Positions 22,711 through 34,244 of a DNA stretch of 64,000 nucleotides are shown piece by piece. Both the position numbers and the translations under genes were made by a program. Within the stretch, counting starts at the first letter, position 1. Every line of letters starts with the position of its first letter. Source of the DNA: Clitoria ternatea (taxonomy: Eukaryota; Streptophyta; Magnoliopsida; Fabales; Fabaceae); NCBI GenBank assembly GCA_037962975.1, contig CM075671.1, positions 16,353,001 to 16,417,000 on the forward strand, given 5' to 3'. The notes beneath the pieces are model-generated. The model was not told the origin of the DNA, did not search any database, and worked only from the letters and a program-made list of their open reading frames with translations.

Positions 22711-22728
22711 GTCCCACTGAGCGTGCCA
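22711..22728 (-). other. Primer binding site of element D
   Basis: TGGCACGCTCAGTGGGAC on the minus strand, one base from the LTR. It differs from the site in A at two positions. Confidence 0.75.
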
Positions 22729-22729
22729 A

Positions 22730-23370
22730 TGAGCTAGTCTAATCTGGGGTCAAAGATCCAGAGTGGGAACCAGCCTCAAAAGTCAAAGATAAATACATTT
22801 GTACACTGGTACAATGGGTATTTGGTATTATGATCCGACCTCTCAGTGGGAGAATCCGGTCTTGTTGTCTTAGAGATCCTACACACCAAGCTTTCACGTT
22901 GAAGAGGGCCGAAAAGTGGTGTCACCTGTGAAGATTCTCCAAGGATCAAGTCAGTAACCAGAATGAGAATTCAGGTTAAGAGAACTTAAGCAATGGAACA
23001 ATGTTTTTAGAATAAGAACCACGTAACCTTTTATGAGTGTGAGAATAGACTATTTATAGGTGGGTATGGAGAATGAATCGTTAGGCACAAGTGGACCAAG
23101 AGACAAATAGTACACTGCTTAGTGTATGGTTCTGACACATGACGTGGGGAGAGCCGCGTTTCTCACGTATTCTCCTTACGGCTGTATCTTGTACCTTTTG
23201 TCGGGCGACGTAGATACTTTTCAGTGTGCAAGGTAAGAACCTGGATATACCGGTATGGAGAACGCCTCATATGGGTTCATAGTTCAGAAGTACACCAATG
23301 AGGCCGGTAGCACAGGGAGAACAAATGTAATTACCTATCTGTCCCCGGTACCGGTATCGAGACCAGATCA
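22730..23370 (-). repeat. 5' LTR of element D (about 640 bp)
   Basis: Plus-strand ends TGAG...GATCA. The minus-strand start TGATCTGGTCTCGATACCGG parallels LTR A. It is shorter than LTR A and lacks the 18-bp array. The five bases outside are AAACC (23371-23375); the matching copy at the other end of D is not in the window. Confidence 0.82.
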
Positions 23371-23957
23371 AAACCCTTCCACCTTTTCTTCCCTCCCATC
23401 ATTTGTAAACTTTCAAGTATGAATTTGATTTTCTTATTTGTTTCTTATAAAACACTTTTTTCATTCTTCCCTCTTTCTCATTCAAAACTTTTTCATCCCT
23501 TCTCTACAAACTCCAAAATATACGAGGAAGGAAAAACTTTTAATTAGCATCCGCTTCAAAAATTTTGAAGGGGAATGAAGGAAAAAGAATAATGAGATTT
23601 ATTAAAACTCTTTCTCTTTTCTTATTTGTGTTTAATTTTTTTATTTGTAGCTTACATTACTCTTTGCCTTTTGTCATTTTTTTCCTTCAAAACCTTTTCA
23701 TGCACTTCTTTCTAAACTTTGAAACACAGCCTCAAAGTATTGTGAAATGTTTTAACTAGTTTTTCATTTGGGCTATTCCACAAGGATTAAAATTCATGTT
23801 TGTATTTAAGGAATGATTTTATTATTCTTTTGTGTCCAATCCATATTGGTTACAGTACCGTAATTCTTTTATAATTTCTCCTAATTTTTAGATGAATTTA
23901 AGGATGTTCTATAGCAAAAAATAAAAATATATATATAAGCGCTTATTGAATTTGAAA
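23371..23957. other. Flank between element D and CACTA-1
   Basis: AT-rich sequence with pyrimidine-rich stretches and no convincing gene. This is probably older host or repeat DNA into which both elements inserted. The short plus-strand ORF at 23565-23759 looks like chance. Confidence 0.5.
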
Positions 23958-23977
23958 CACTACAAGAAATTCACTTT
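23958..23977. repeat. Left terminal inverted repeat of CACTA-1
   Basis: CACTACAAGAAATTCACTTT, the classic plant CACTA end. Confidence 0.92.
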
Positions 23978-25112
23978 TAGCATCAATTAATTACCGGCGG
24001 CTACTAAAAACCGCTGGTAATATATTTTGATTTAAAAAACTAGTGTCACATTTTGCAATCGTCGAGAATGTAATTTTAACACGCGGGATTATAAAATGTT
24101 GTGCCTATTATTTCATTATTTCCCTCCTTTAATAGAATAAGTTTTTTTATTAAAATAAGTTTTTTACTTAAATAAGTTTTAAGAAAAAAAACTGTTCACT
24201 TCCACTCTATCAGCATGACACGACTTCGTCCCTCTCTATCCACAATCTTGGGACACGACTCCGGTGATTTATGGAGGCAACAATTCGGTTTTATGATGGT
24301 GTCCACTAGGTAAATATTGAAACCCCCAGTCTCTAAACCGTTATTTTCTAAAACTTTAAAACCCTTAATTTCTCCCTTTGAACTGTTCGCTTCCCTCTAA
24401 TGGTGAACTTTTTTTTCCCGATGATCTTTGCTTATTATCTTCACTAGGATCTTTGCCCGATGTGCAAATAGCAACTCGTTCTATTTAAACTCATTCTCTT
24501 TGCAAAAGGATTGAAAGGTGTCGTTCTATGTTTCCTTTGCTTCTGGTATCTAAAGTAAATCAATTGGTTTGTTCCAGCTGTTATGTCAATGTATTCTACT
24601 GAGATAGTAATGATTTTATTTTAGGATTTTGGTTTTTTGCAAAGATTATGTTAGGGATATTATGGTTATGGTTTAGGGATTAAGAAGAATTTAAATTCAC
24701 CACACATACATAGTACTGATTCTGACAAAGATATTGGTCTTAACAAGCTAGTTTTGTTTATCTAAATAGAGCATAGAAAAACAATTATAAAAGCACACAA
24801 ATAAAAGGTATTTGCAAAGGCCTCTTTTATTAGGCAAACCAACTAATGTCAATTTCATGATCTATAAACCAAGAAAATAACATAAAATGTTGTGTTAGAA
24901 TAAAATACTTGTAAGCTCTTAAAGCTAGTTATCATTACACTGGAAAAATCAACGTTTGTAATTTCAATACTTCCCTACTGAACAATTTTTCTATAATAAA
25001 AGATGAGGCATAACTCTCTCAACAAGAATAAAGTTTACCTAACAAGTATATATGAAACTTAATCAGGTCAGTTTTCACTATTTAGACATGATACAACCTG
25101 CTTCAAATTTAC
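23978..25112. other. CACTA-1 interior, left part
   Basis: Subterminal repeats near the end, then AT-rich sequence. A stretch at 24190-24400 is richer in GC and could be captured material, but I find no reading frame. Nothing else is supported. Confidence 0.45.
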
Positions 25113-25890
25113 CTAGATCAATTCCATCTGTGTTAAGAGAGTCACGAGGAGCCAAAATTATGACGAATCGAACCACCATATTACTGCAAAGAATTAGAAT
25201 TACATTTAAGGAAGAAAAGCTCTGCCTCTAATACTTTCAAAATTTTTGTTTCAAGCTAGCTGTAATCAAGAAAATGAAAATATTTTAAACAATTGGTGCA
25301 CATTACTCAACTTTACTTGTAAACTGGGTGAATATTCCAAAAAAAGGAATTCTTGAAAATCATATTTGAAATAATAATATCTTTGGAGTTCACAAATTCA
25401 ACAAGGTTTGGCCTTGTAAATTGAAGTGTTCACTGTCTCCAAATGTTCCACCACACATCACTTTGCCCATCAATTGTCCCATTCTAACTTATGGAAATAC
25501 AGGGTAAGACTCCTTTAAAGTGAGTTTGTCATTAAAGTGCTTCACTAATTTACCCTCTAAAATTCAAGTGGCTATGCATGCAGCATAGAGCTTTCTCATC
25601 ATGCAATTTACTTTTTTTTTCTACCCTCAAAAATTATTTTATAGGCCATTCTTATATACTTTGCTAATTTGCAATCAATATTATTAGATGCACAGTGATC
25701 AGACATGAACTAAGAAATCAGGTTAGTAATTTATTTTTTAAAAAAAGATAATAAAGATTTGATACAAACCTGTGATTACAACATCATCAAATCCATCTCC
25801 ATGGATAAAACTTATATACCTTCCTCCAGGGAGCATCATTCCTCTTCTATAAGATGGTAAGGGCACAGTTAAAGGCCAATTTCGTAACTC
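25113..25890 (-). pseudogene. Captured polygalacturonase-like (GH28) gene fragment, three exons
   Basis: The minus strand encodes pieces of a plant GH28 pectin-degrading enzyme. Exon a (25890-25770): NWPLTVPLPSYRRGMMLPGG, then RYISFIHGDGFDDVVIT, with a GT donor. Exon b (about 25483-25317): NGTIDGQ, VWWN, an in-frame TGA, FTRPNLVEFVNSKDIIISN, then WNIHPVY and a GTAAAG donor. Exon c (25183-25113): after TTTGCAG, NMVVRFVIILAPRDSLNTDG then ID, with a GTAAAT donor. The NTDG catalytic-site motif of GH28 is retained, but the later GDD, GHG and RIK motifs are absent. The introns between these exons are kept, so genomic DNA rather than mRNA was captured. It is not functional as it stands. Confidence 0.85.
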
Positions 25891-26292
25891 CTAGAGCATG
25901 ACAAAAGGAATAACATTAAACATTATGGAAGTAATACCTTCTCTCTACCATGTTTCCTTTTCTTGAATACAAAAAAATAAGTTGTGTTAGAAGGAAGTAC
26001 ACATGTGTTTTGACTTCTAAAGTGTTGTAAGTACAAAAATAAGCTTCATGATTTTTAATCCCTCAAACAAATTGCTTTGCTCACTAACTTTATCAACCCA
26101 AACTTGTATATGATGTTTGGAAAAGGTCTCATTGTCTGTACCATTCTAAAACTTCTGTAAATATTGCAAATCATAAGCGTTAATCATTTCTCTTTTAATA
26201 CCTATAAAACAAATCTAATCAAGGCAGGGCACTGATGTAAAACAAAATAAAACTTTGTTACTATCTTCATGTAAATTTAATGCTAACATTTT
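25891..26292. other. CACTA-1 interior, right of the GH28 fragment
   Basis: AT-rich, with no coding match; it may be an upstream intron of the captured gene. The last five bases ATTTT (26288-26292) are the left target duplication of element F. Confidence 0.5.
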
Positions 26293-27868
26293 TTATGGTT
26301 CAGAGAACAAACTTAGAAGGGGGTTGAATAAGTTTGTTTACTCTTTGTCACCAAATTCTTCATTTAAGAGAATGAGCTATTTTCATAGTTGATTTGGCAG
26401 CAGACTTTTGTATGTGAAGATAAAATTAAAAATGCATCAGACTCTTGTAAGGATTAGGATAGAGAAAGATCACACAAGAGATTTATACCGGTTCCCTTCC
26501 AATATAGAAGCTACATCCAGTACCTTCAGACTTGAAAGGTTTTTCACTATGTAAAATTATTCTTTTACATTTACTGCATGAGTATTATTGACTCCAACTA
26601 CTCCTAGTTTAAGCACACCATGTGCTTCTGAGTATTCTTGACACTAGCTACTTCTAGCTAAGATTGAGTATACTTTTGCAGCACCCACTTCTAGGGCAGA
26701 CCCAAATATTCTTTCATAAGCCACTCATGGCTTAAATCCAAGTATTTTTTCTAAAGCTTCTTTAGGCCAATACTATTTCCCAACAAACATAATAGATCTG
26801 ACAGACCCAAGCTAAACAGATTTGATAAAAGATAATAACTCTATAAAAGTAAGCAAGCCTTTGAATTAGCTGAGCTAAGAAGATAGTTTGTACTACAGAC
26901 TTATACAAAAGAGAAAAAGCTTGACTTAGGGAATGACTTAGTATCAGTGTATAGGGAAATATGATTAATAGAAGACACATACTAAGTTTGAAAGCTGATC
27001 AGAGATTGTTGGCTGCCATAGGTAGTGTATTATAATTTGAAGGCATGTCTCTGATTCAGGTTGTTATGGCTTTTATGTGATAAACTGAGTGTGCACATAG
27101 CAAACTTTCCTTTTCTTTTTGGGCAATTTTAGGATCTCTCTTCTTTTCTATGAGCTTTTTCATTTCTGATTTTCTTGGGCTTTAGGTATACTATCATTTA
27201 GAACACGCACATATCTTTCTTTCTCTCGTTCAAACTTTTGAGTGTGTGCCCGCCTTCATTTATGAGATAAGGCTATTATATATACATATAATTTCTTTGA
27301 ATTATCTCTCTAAGGGAGAAGATAAGAGTGTAGGCAGAATAAGATTAGCATAAGTTTCACGAAAATGGAAGGTTCCTATTCAGAGACTTTCTGCGCAGAG
27401 AAGGTAAATATGAAACTAGATGCTTTAAGGTGGATCTTGATTTGCCTTGTTTGGATACTCTTATTCACGTGAATATCTCCTTCATACTTTGATGGTGTCT
27501 GCTTTAAAAAATCAACATTCTTAGGACCAGACTTACACAAGAAAGGCTTCTGAAAAGATCTTAGGTTTGGTATTCCATAAGGTGTTGATGATGAGACTCA
27601 AGAACAAAGTATAAGTTTGTTCAGGTTTTTGCTTGAGATACTTCATAAATTCTGGAGCAGTCATAGCTTGGTGATGTATTAAGGTAGAGTCTGGTTGCTA
27701 GAGAGCTTTGCTTGAGGAGAGGAACTCTTACACTGATTGTTGCATGAAGCATGGTTCAACAGGTCTGGGTCTAGTAAGAACTAGATGTGATGTTCTTTTT
27801 TTCAGAGCATTTTTCCAGACTATGTTTCTTCAAGCATACTGATGCTATTTTTTCCTTGATTTAAAAAG

Positions 27869-30800
27869 TGTAACACCCTCTGTTACACCTTAATAAAATA
27901 TATAAAATTCGTAAATTTTTTTTTAAAAGATATGATTGTTAAAAAGAAACTATCGGAATAAATTACATACATTATTTCTAAAATACCTCATAAATATTAT
28001 TAAAACTTTATAAAGTATTTGTACATTCATCCGAAGAAAATAAACATTAAACATTATAAGAAAGAGAGGAAACCCCATGCCCCAGAAGCAGTTACTTATT
28101 AACATTATTTATTCATTGGACCACGGTATTCATACCGAGCTCCCTTTCTAGAACGTGCTATAGTTACTGCCGATATTCTTCGATTCTTCCCTCTGAACCA
28201 TCAATTTAGAATATATGAAACAAAAACATGGAGAAAGGAGTAAGAAACAGAATATAATATTCCCGAATAAGACATAAGCAACAAAGGGTTTTCACAAACC
28301 AATACATAATAATATCAATTACAATCACATACACAATCAATTATGAATGCATGAATGTTATGTAATATCTTCATCATAACTTACCTATATATGTGGGCCC
28401 TTAAATTTTAATTTGCACTGGGCCAACCAAGAGTTTACACTGTTCTATAAGTCCGGATAATAATAATATGAATAGCTCAACTGACATGGAAACAGTTAGA
28501 GACTAGTCAGATTGAGAAAGTTTTTATTGTGAAAGTACCCGACACTAGGGAGCTACCCCAGGTCCCCTGAAGCACCCTTTCACACTCTCTCATCCCAAGG
28601 CTCGTAATTAAGCCTCCTCTAATGTATCCTCGGTTTCTATAATCCGTCCCCAGACAATACCATTTTATTTCACTTTAATGATTCATGATGCATGAGCTAC
28701 TCGCGTATTTAATTGGTTAAGGCTTTTAGAAACTCAATTATTAAATACCTTAAAAGGTTTACAATATCATTTCAATAAACTGTACATTTTCTTAATTCTC
28801 TGAATTTTTGTCCCACAGAAATAAATTTGGTACACTTTTCAAATCTCACTGAAATTTGAGTTTCTAAGCCTTAAATATCTAAAAACTTTTTCATAATAAA
28901 TCTTAACAAGATCAAATTCTCAATTATTTTCAAATATCTTTAGTTATTAAGGTGGAAAAATAAAATAATTTTCTTTTAAAAAATTTATTTTATTATAAGA
29001 GAATAATCTTTAAATCATTAACCGTAAATACTTAAAATTACAAAAAAAATTTCTTTAATTCAAAATTTAATTATCTCAATTTGTTATAAATTAATTTTCA
29101 TAAAATGTCTACTTTCTAAAATAAATACTAATTTTTTTATTCTAAATATAAAAATAATTTCTAAGAAGAAATGAAATATAATAAAAATTTAAAGAGTAAG
29201 GTAAGAAATTCTTACTGAATTTTAGCTTTCCGTCATGCTCGCTATATGCTCAAACTCCACATTACAATATCATCAATCAAATATTATCAATCACAGTTAA
29301 ACATCATCAATCATAAATAAATCATAATCAAATCAATTAAATATCATTAAATACATATCATAATGTAAAATTTAATGATTATTAATATAGTTATTTTTTT
29401 TGTTAGTTCTTTTTGTCCATTCCTAGCATAGGTATATATAAGTCCATATAATTCAGTCCTTGCATAGGTATAGTTCAGTCCATATGGGTCATAATGGTCC
29501 AAGTCCTTGCATAGGTATAGTCCAGTCCATATAGGTCATAATGGTCCAAGTCCTTGCATAGGTATGTTAGAGCTAGTTAAACCGGATATTTAATTTAAAA
29601 TTTATTAAAAATTTTAAGTTAAAAAGTTAATATTTTAAAATAATAATATTATCAAATTTAAAAAGAGTAAGGGACTCCTCCCATTATTCTTATGTCTTTT
29701 TATATTATACTCTTATCTCACTCCCCCTTACCTTGAGTTGTTACCCAAAAGAGATTTGCTTTGCGCCTCCGATTTCTAGAAATATTAATACCAATCTTAT
29801 TTCAGTATAGGCATAAGATGAGGATTAAGATTACTACTTAAAACAGAAACGGTAAATTTTGAATAGTGAATAGTGAATAGTGAATAGTAAAACGTGAATA
29901 GTAATAGTAAATAGTAAATCGTGAATAGTAATGGTAAATAGTAAATCGTGAATAGTAACGGTAAATAGTAAATCGTGAATAGTAACAGTAAATAGTAAAA
30001 ACGTGAATAGTAATGATAAATAGTAAATCGTAAATAGTAATTTACTATTTAAATAGTAATTTATTATTGAAATAGTATTTTACTATGCAGAATAGTAACT
30101 TAAAATAATATTATTTCTAGTATAATAACAGATTTCTAAAAACGATATGACAATAACCCAAAAAAATAAAAGTGAGGTATTCGTACCTTAGAATTTTAGC
30201 AGAACCTTCTTCCAAAAAAAATTATTCTCTCTCTCACTTCCACTACTATCTCACTAGCACTACTATATTAAGAAAATTTAATCTGAAATTGTGAATTCTA
30301 AAGAAGAAATCCTTCGGTATTTATAGGAAAAAAATTTACTATGCATTTCATTATTTTAATATAAAAGTACTATGCATTTTTGAATTTTTTATTTCTGGTT
30401 ATTGTGCATCTTTTGAAAATTTCATACATGCACAGTATTTTGCATAGTAATTGTCGGCAAAATTATTAAGTCAAATAGTAACCCTTCACTCGGTATATTT
30501 TAATATTCAAAATGAGTCCTTTTTGAAATTTAGCGATATTATATCAGTCCTCACTAATTTTATAATACGTAATATAAAGCTGAAATTTTAAAAATCTAAA
30601 ATTTTCTGTTAATAAAAATTTATTGATACGTTTCCAATTTTTTAACGATTAGAAAAAATCAAGATTTTTCTCAAACCGATAATTTTTAGATAAGTCTACT
30701 TGAAACGGATTTTAGAAAATTTTCTTATAATTTCAATTCACTTTCTTATAAATATTTTTAATTTAAGTCACTTATATGAATTTAAAATTAATTAAAAAAT

Positions 30801-30918
30801 ATTATTTTATTAAAAAAATTCCAAAAAATTCCAAAAAATATAAATAATATGTAGATTAAAGAGTTCTAAAGAACCATAATTTAATTCCTTCAAAATTTTA
30901 ATATAAAAATAAAAAATG
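27869..30918 (-). repeat. 3' LTR of B2 (about 3.05 kb)
   Basis: Matches the 5' LTR throughout, with small indels. On the minus strand the first dozen bases of the LTR (TGTAACACCCC) are missing and the block is fused directly to integrase sequence near 30915-30923. It carries a TATAAATA box (plus 30318-30325), an AT-rich GTGAATAGTAA-type array (29861-30090) and 47-bp repeats (about 29425-29565). Confidence 0.9.
29861..30090. repeat. AT-rich GAATAGTGAATAGTAA-type tandem array in B LTR
   Basis: Many units of GTAAATAGTAAATCGTGAATA and shorter GAATAGT repeats, with a period near 25 bp in the middle. Equivalent arrays with different unit numbers lie at 37401-37655, 55815-56060 (inverse strand) and 57710-57950 (inverse strand). 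All lie downstream of the TATA box in LTR sense, so they would be in the transcript leader. Confidence 0.85.
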
Positions 30919-30920
30919 GG

Positions 30921-33742
30921 TTTGTTGTACCAACTCTGGTCCTAGCATCAAGTTTTCACCAGTCTCAAACCAACATAGCGGGGTCCTACATTTTCTTCCA
31001 TATAATGCTTCAAAAGGTGCCATGCCAATGCTAGCATGGAAACTGTTGTTGTAGGTAAACTCCACATATGGTAAGAATTGATTCCAACTTCCTTTATGCT
31101 CTAACACACAAGCTCGTAACAAGTCCTCTAGAGATTGGATTGTTCTTTCTGATTGTCCATCCGTCTGAGGATGATATGCTGAACTTAGACGCAGTCTTGT
31201 TCCCAAAGCCTTGTGCAAGCTCTTCCAGAATTGTGATGTAAAATGAGGGTCCCGATCAGAAATGATACTTGAAGGAATTCCATGCAATCTCATAATCTCC
31301 TCGATGTATAATTTTGCCAGCTTCTCCATAGAGTAACGAATGTTGATGGGAATAAAGTGGGCAGACTTTATTAGTCTATCAACTATTACCCATATTGAAT
31401 CATGTCCTAATGGAGTTTTGGGTAGAGAAGTCACAAAATCCATGGTAATGCTATCCCATTTCCATTCCGGTATTTCCATTGATTGTAGCATTCCAGGGGG
31501 TTTTTGGTGTTCTACTTTAACCTTCTGGCAAATTAGACATACAGCCACGTACTCTGCCACTGCTTTCTTCATTCCAGGCCACCAAAATAACTTCTTCAAA
31601 TCTTGATACATTTTAGTAGCTCCGGGATGAATGCTCATATAACTTTTGTGGCCTTCTTCCAGAATTGCTTTCCTCAACTCCTCTTGATCAGGGATACACA
31701 CTTGATCCTTATACCTTAGTAATTGGTCATTTCTTACATTGAACTCGACTTCTTTTCCTTGTCTCAAAAGTTCTTTCTTTTCTTGCAGGAATTCATCATC
31801 TCGTTGAGCCTCTAAAACTTGCCTCAGGAATTCATTTGTCACTTGCAACGCTCCTAATCTGTAGCTGTTAGCGTTAACCTTTACTTCTAGGTTAAGATCT
31901 CTGAAGTTCTCTATTAATTCCAGCTCTTTAATCATCATTGTGGACGCATGTAGAGACTTTTGACTCAAAGCATCAGCTACTACATTCGCTTTTCCAGGAC
32001 GGTATTGCAACTCAAAGTCGTAGTCCTTTAAGAACTCCATCTATCTCCGTTGCCTCATGTTTAACTCCTTTTGGTCGAATAAATACTTGAGACTCTTATG
32101 GTCACTAAACACATCGAATGTTGCACCGTATAGATAACGCCTCCAAATCTTTAAGGCAAAAACTACAGCGGCTAACTCTAAGTCATGGGTAGGGTAGTTA
32201 ATCTCATGTTGCTTTAATTGGCGCGATGCATAGGCTACAACCTTCTTGTCTTGCATGAGTACACTTCCTAGTCCTTGTTTAGACGCATCACAGTAAACTT
32301 CAAAACTTTGATGTGGATCGGGGAGTACTAACACCGGCGCAGAAGTAAGTTAATCTTTCAGCTCTTGAAAACTATTCTCGCATTGTGTCGTCCACACAAA
32401 AGGTTCTCCTTTCCGTGTTAGCTTGGTCAGTGGGTATCCTAACTTTGAAAATCCTTCAATGAATCTCCTATAATATCCAGCCAAGCCCAAGAAACTTCTA
32501 ATCTCAGTGATTGTGGTTGGTCTCTCCCATTTTAAAACTGCCTCCACCTTGGAAGGGTTTACAACTATTCCTCCTTGACTTACATGTCCTAATTCTTCCA
32601 ACCAGAATTCACACTTTGACAGCTTTGCATACAGATGTTTCTTTTTCAGGATTTCCAACACAACCTTCAAGTGTTCAACATGTTCTTCTCTGCTTTTAGA
32701 GTACACTAATATATCATCAATGAATACCACTACAAATTTATCTAGATATGGATGAAAAATCCTATTCATGTAATCCATGAATACGGTTGGTGCATTAGTT
32801 ACACCAAAAGGCATTACTAGATATTCATAATGGCCATAGCGTGTTCTAAAAGCAGTTTTTGGTACATCTTCTTTCTTTACCCTTATTTGATGGTATCCAG
32901 ACCTCAAATCAATTTTGGAGAACACCGTGGCACCACGCAGTTGATCCATCAAGTCGTCAATCCTTGGCAGAGGGTATCTGTTCTTGATCGTCACCTTGTT
33001 CAGTTGCCGATAATCTACACATAATCTCATGCTACCATCCTTTTTCTTAACCAACAACACTGGTGCACCCCAGGGGGATACACTGGGTCGTATAAACTGC
33101 TTCTCTATCATCTCTTCAAGTTGTTTCTTCAACTCTACTAATTCTAGAGGTGGCATTCGGTATGGTGCAATTAAAATGGGTCCAACTCCAGGTACTAGAT
33201 CAATGGCAAATTCCACATCTCTTTCTGGGGGTAAACCAGGGATATCTTCAGGAAAAACGTCAGGAAATTCACAAACAACTGGCAGATTTTTGATTTTTGA
33301 TTCTTGCTCTCCTTTCGTTGAAAGCAATAACATGAATCCTTGAGCCCCTCCTTTTAAAGAGGCACTCACTTGGTTGGCGGTTAGAAATCTCGAATCCTCA
33401 GGATTCAAATTCACTGGTTCTTTAAACATTATGGTTTTATTATGACAATCTATGAGAACATGATTGTCAAACAACCAATCTAGCCCAATAATAACTTCTA
33501 AGCCAGAAAAGGGGTAAACAGAAAAGGTTAGCCTTAAAGTCCCTACCATCTATGACAATAGGGCATTTCCAACAAGCTTTAGAAGTGACAATGGGATTGT
33601 TTCCAGGAGTATGTACAGATAAGTCAAATGGCAGTTCTATCACAGGTAATTTTAGTTTTTCTACACAGTCATTGGCAATAAAGGAATATGATGCACCTGA
33701 GTCATACATAACAGTTAAAGGAATCTTATTAATGATACACTT
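30921..33742 (-). pseudogene. B2 Pol: protease, RT, RNase H, integrase (broken, C-terminus deleted)
   Basis: The minus strand shows protease (MYDSGASYSFIANDCVEKL), RT (CVDYRQLNKVTIKNRYPLPR, GYHQI, MPFGVTNAP, VVFIDDILVYS with the F-I-D-D catalytic box), RNase H (FEVYCDASKQGLGSVLMQD) and integrase (IHPGATKMYQDLKKLFWWPG with CLICQ; WDSITMDFVTSLP; SDRDPHFTSQFW; HPQTDGQSERTIQSLEDLL, giving the D,D,E triad). One extra T near 33510 shifts the frame between protease and RT. In-frame stops occur at about 32350 and 32041. RT has small in-frame deletions around GHVSQGG relative to B3. Integrase stops after LVQQT, where the 3' LTR begins, so the end of integrase and any chromodomain are lost. Confidence 0.93.
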
Positions 33743-34239
33743 TGTGACATCCCGGCGCTGTTGAGGGCGGGGAGTGATCGCCGGTGCATTGGCACAGACA
33801 AGGAGCGGCTCCTGGCAGGCTTCCAGCGGGGGATGTGATATCCCGGTCACTGTTGAGGGCGGGGAGTGATCGCCGGTGCATAGGCACGGACAAGGAGCGG
33901 CTCCTGGCAGGCTTCCAGTGGGAAGGACACATGAACGAACTGAATACATACCAGAATGAGAGGGATCCAAAGACTGTATAGGTATGGGACTATACAGTCG
34001 AGGATAGCTTAAAGAAATGAATTCGTACTACCTATATCAACAAATGCATTAGCCTTTTCGGTAGCCTATCACATAAGAACTCCAAAGTTAAGCGTGATTA
34101 ACTTGGAGTAATTCTGGGATGGGTGACCTCCTGGGAAGTTCTCAGGAAATGTGTGAGTGAGGACAAAAGCATATTGGAAAGGTCTCGTGTTGGTCTGTGG
34201 GGCGAGTCGTTCATTCCTGAAAAGCGGCCGGGCGTTACA
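33743..34239 (+). mobile_element. Cassandra-type TRIM solo LTR with 5S rRNA-derived segment
   Basis: A 497-bp insertion starting TGTGACATCCCGG and ending CCGGGCGTTACA, flanked by a perfect duplication CACTT (33738-33742 and 34240-34244). It disrupts B2 at the gag/protease border; B3 lacks it. A 5S-like stretch lies at 34062-34140. Terminal repeats carrying 5S rRNA sequence are the hallmark of Cassandra elements. No primer site or second LTR is present, so it looks like a solo LTR. Its first 91 bp are tandemly duplicated (33743-33833, 33834 to about 33922). Confidence 0.85.
34062..34140 (+). repeat. 5S rRNA-derived segment with RNA polymerase III box A and box C
   Basis: Contains AAGTTAAGCGTG (box A region) and GATGGGTGACCTCCTGGGAA (box C region) in the normal order and orientation, with CATA-AGAACTCC upstream as in 5S rRNA. 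The segment between the boxes is diverged, and the ends of a true 5S gene are absent or scrambled, so it is not an rRNA gene. Confidence 0.88.
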
Positions 34240-34244
34240 CACTT

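Larger units (their letters stand above)
3655..23370 (-). mobile_element. Ty3/gypsy Tat-type element D, split by element E
   Basis: Minus-strand order: LTR (22730-23370), primer site, gag, protease, RT first part (to 19916), element E, RT second part (from 8127), RNase H, second RNase H, integrase (to 5444), hairpin-bearing tandem repeats, antisense ORF (3655-4344). The RT halves on either side of E are adjacent parts of one domain: the right part ends just after LSFMDAYSG and the left part begins with EKDQEKMAF. The two-RNase-H layout and an antisense ORF after integrase are known features of plant Tat elements. Its own 3' LTR is not visible because B1 cuts the element at 3655. Many stops and frameshifts show that it is dead. 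Confidence 0.88.

Noticed and set aside
26762..26980. 72-codon minus-strand ORF in LTR F
   Set aside because: Lies wholly in the LTR, is not preserved in the other LTR copy and has no recognisable motif.
33467..33970. 167-codon ORF joining TRIM sequence to protease
   Set aside because: The N-terminal half is read from the inserted TRIM; only the C-terminal half is protease of B2.
34062..34140. 5S rRNA gene
   Set aside because: Only the internal promoter boxes are conserved; the gene ends are missing and it lies inside a TG..CA element with a target duplication.
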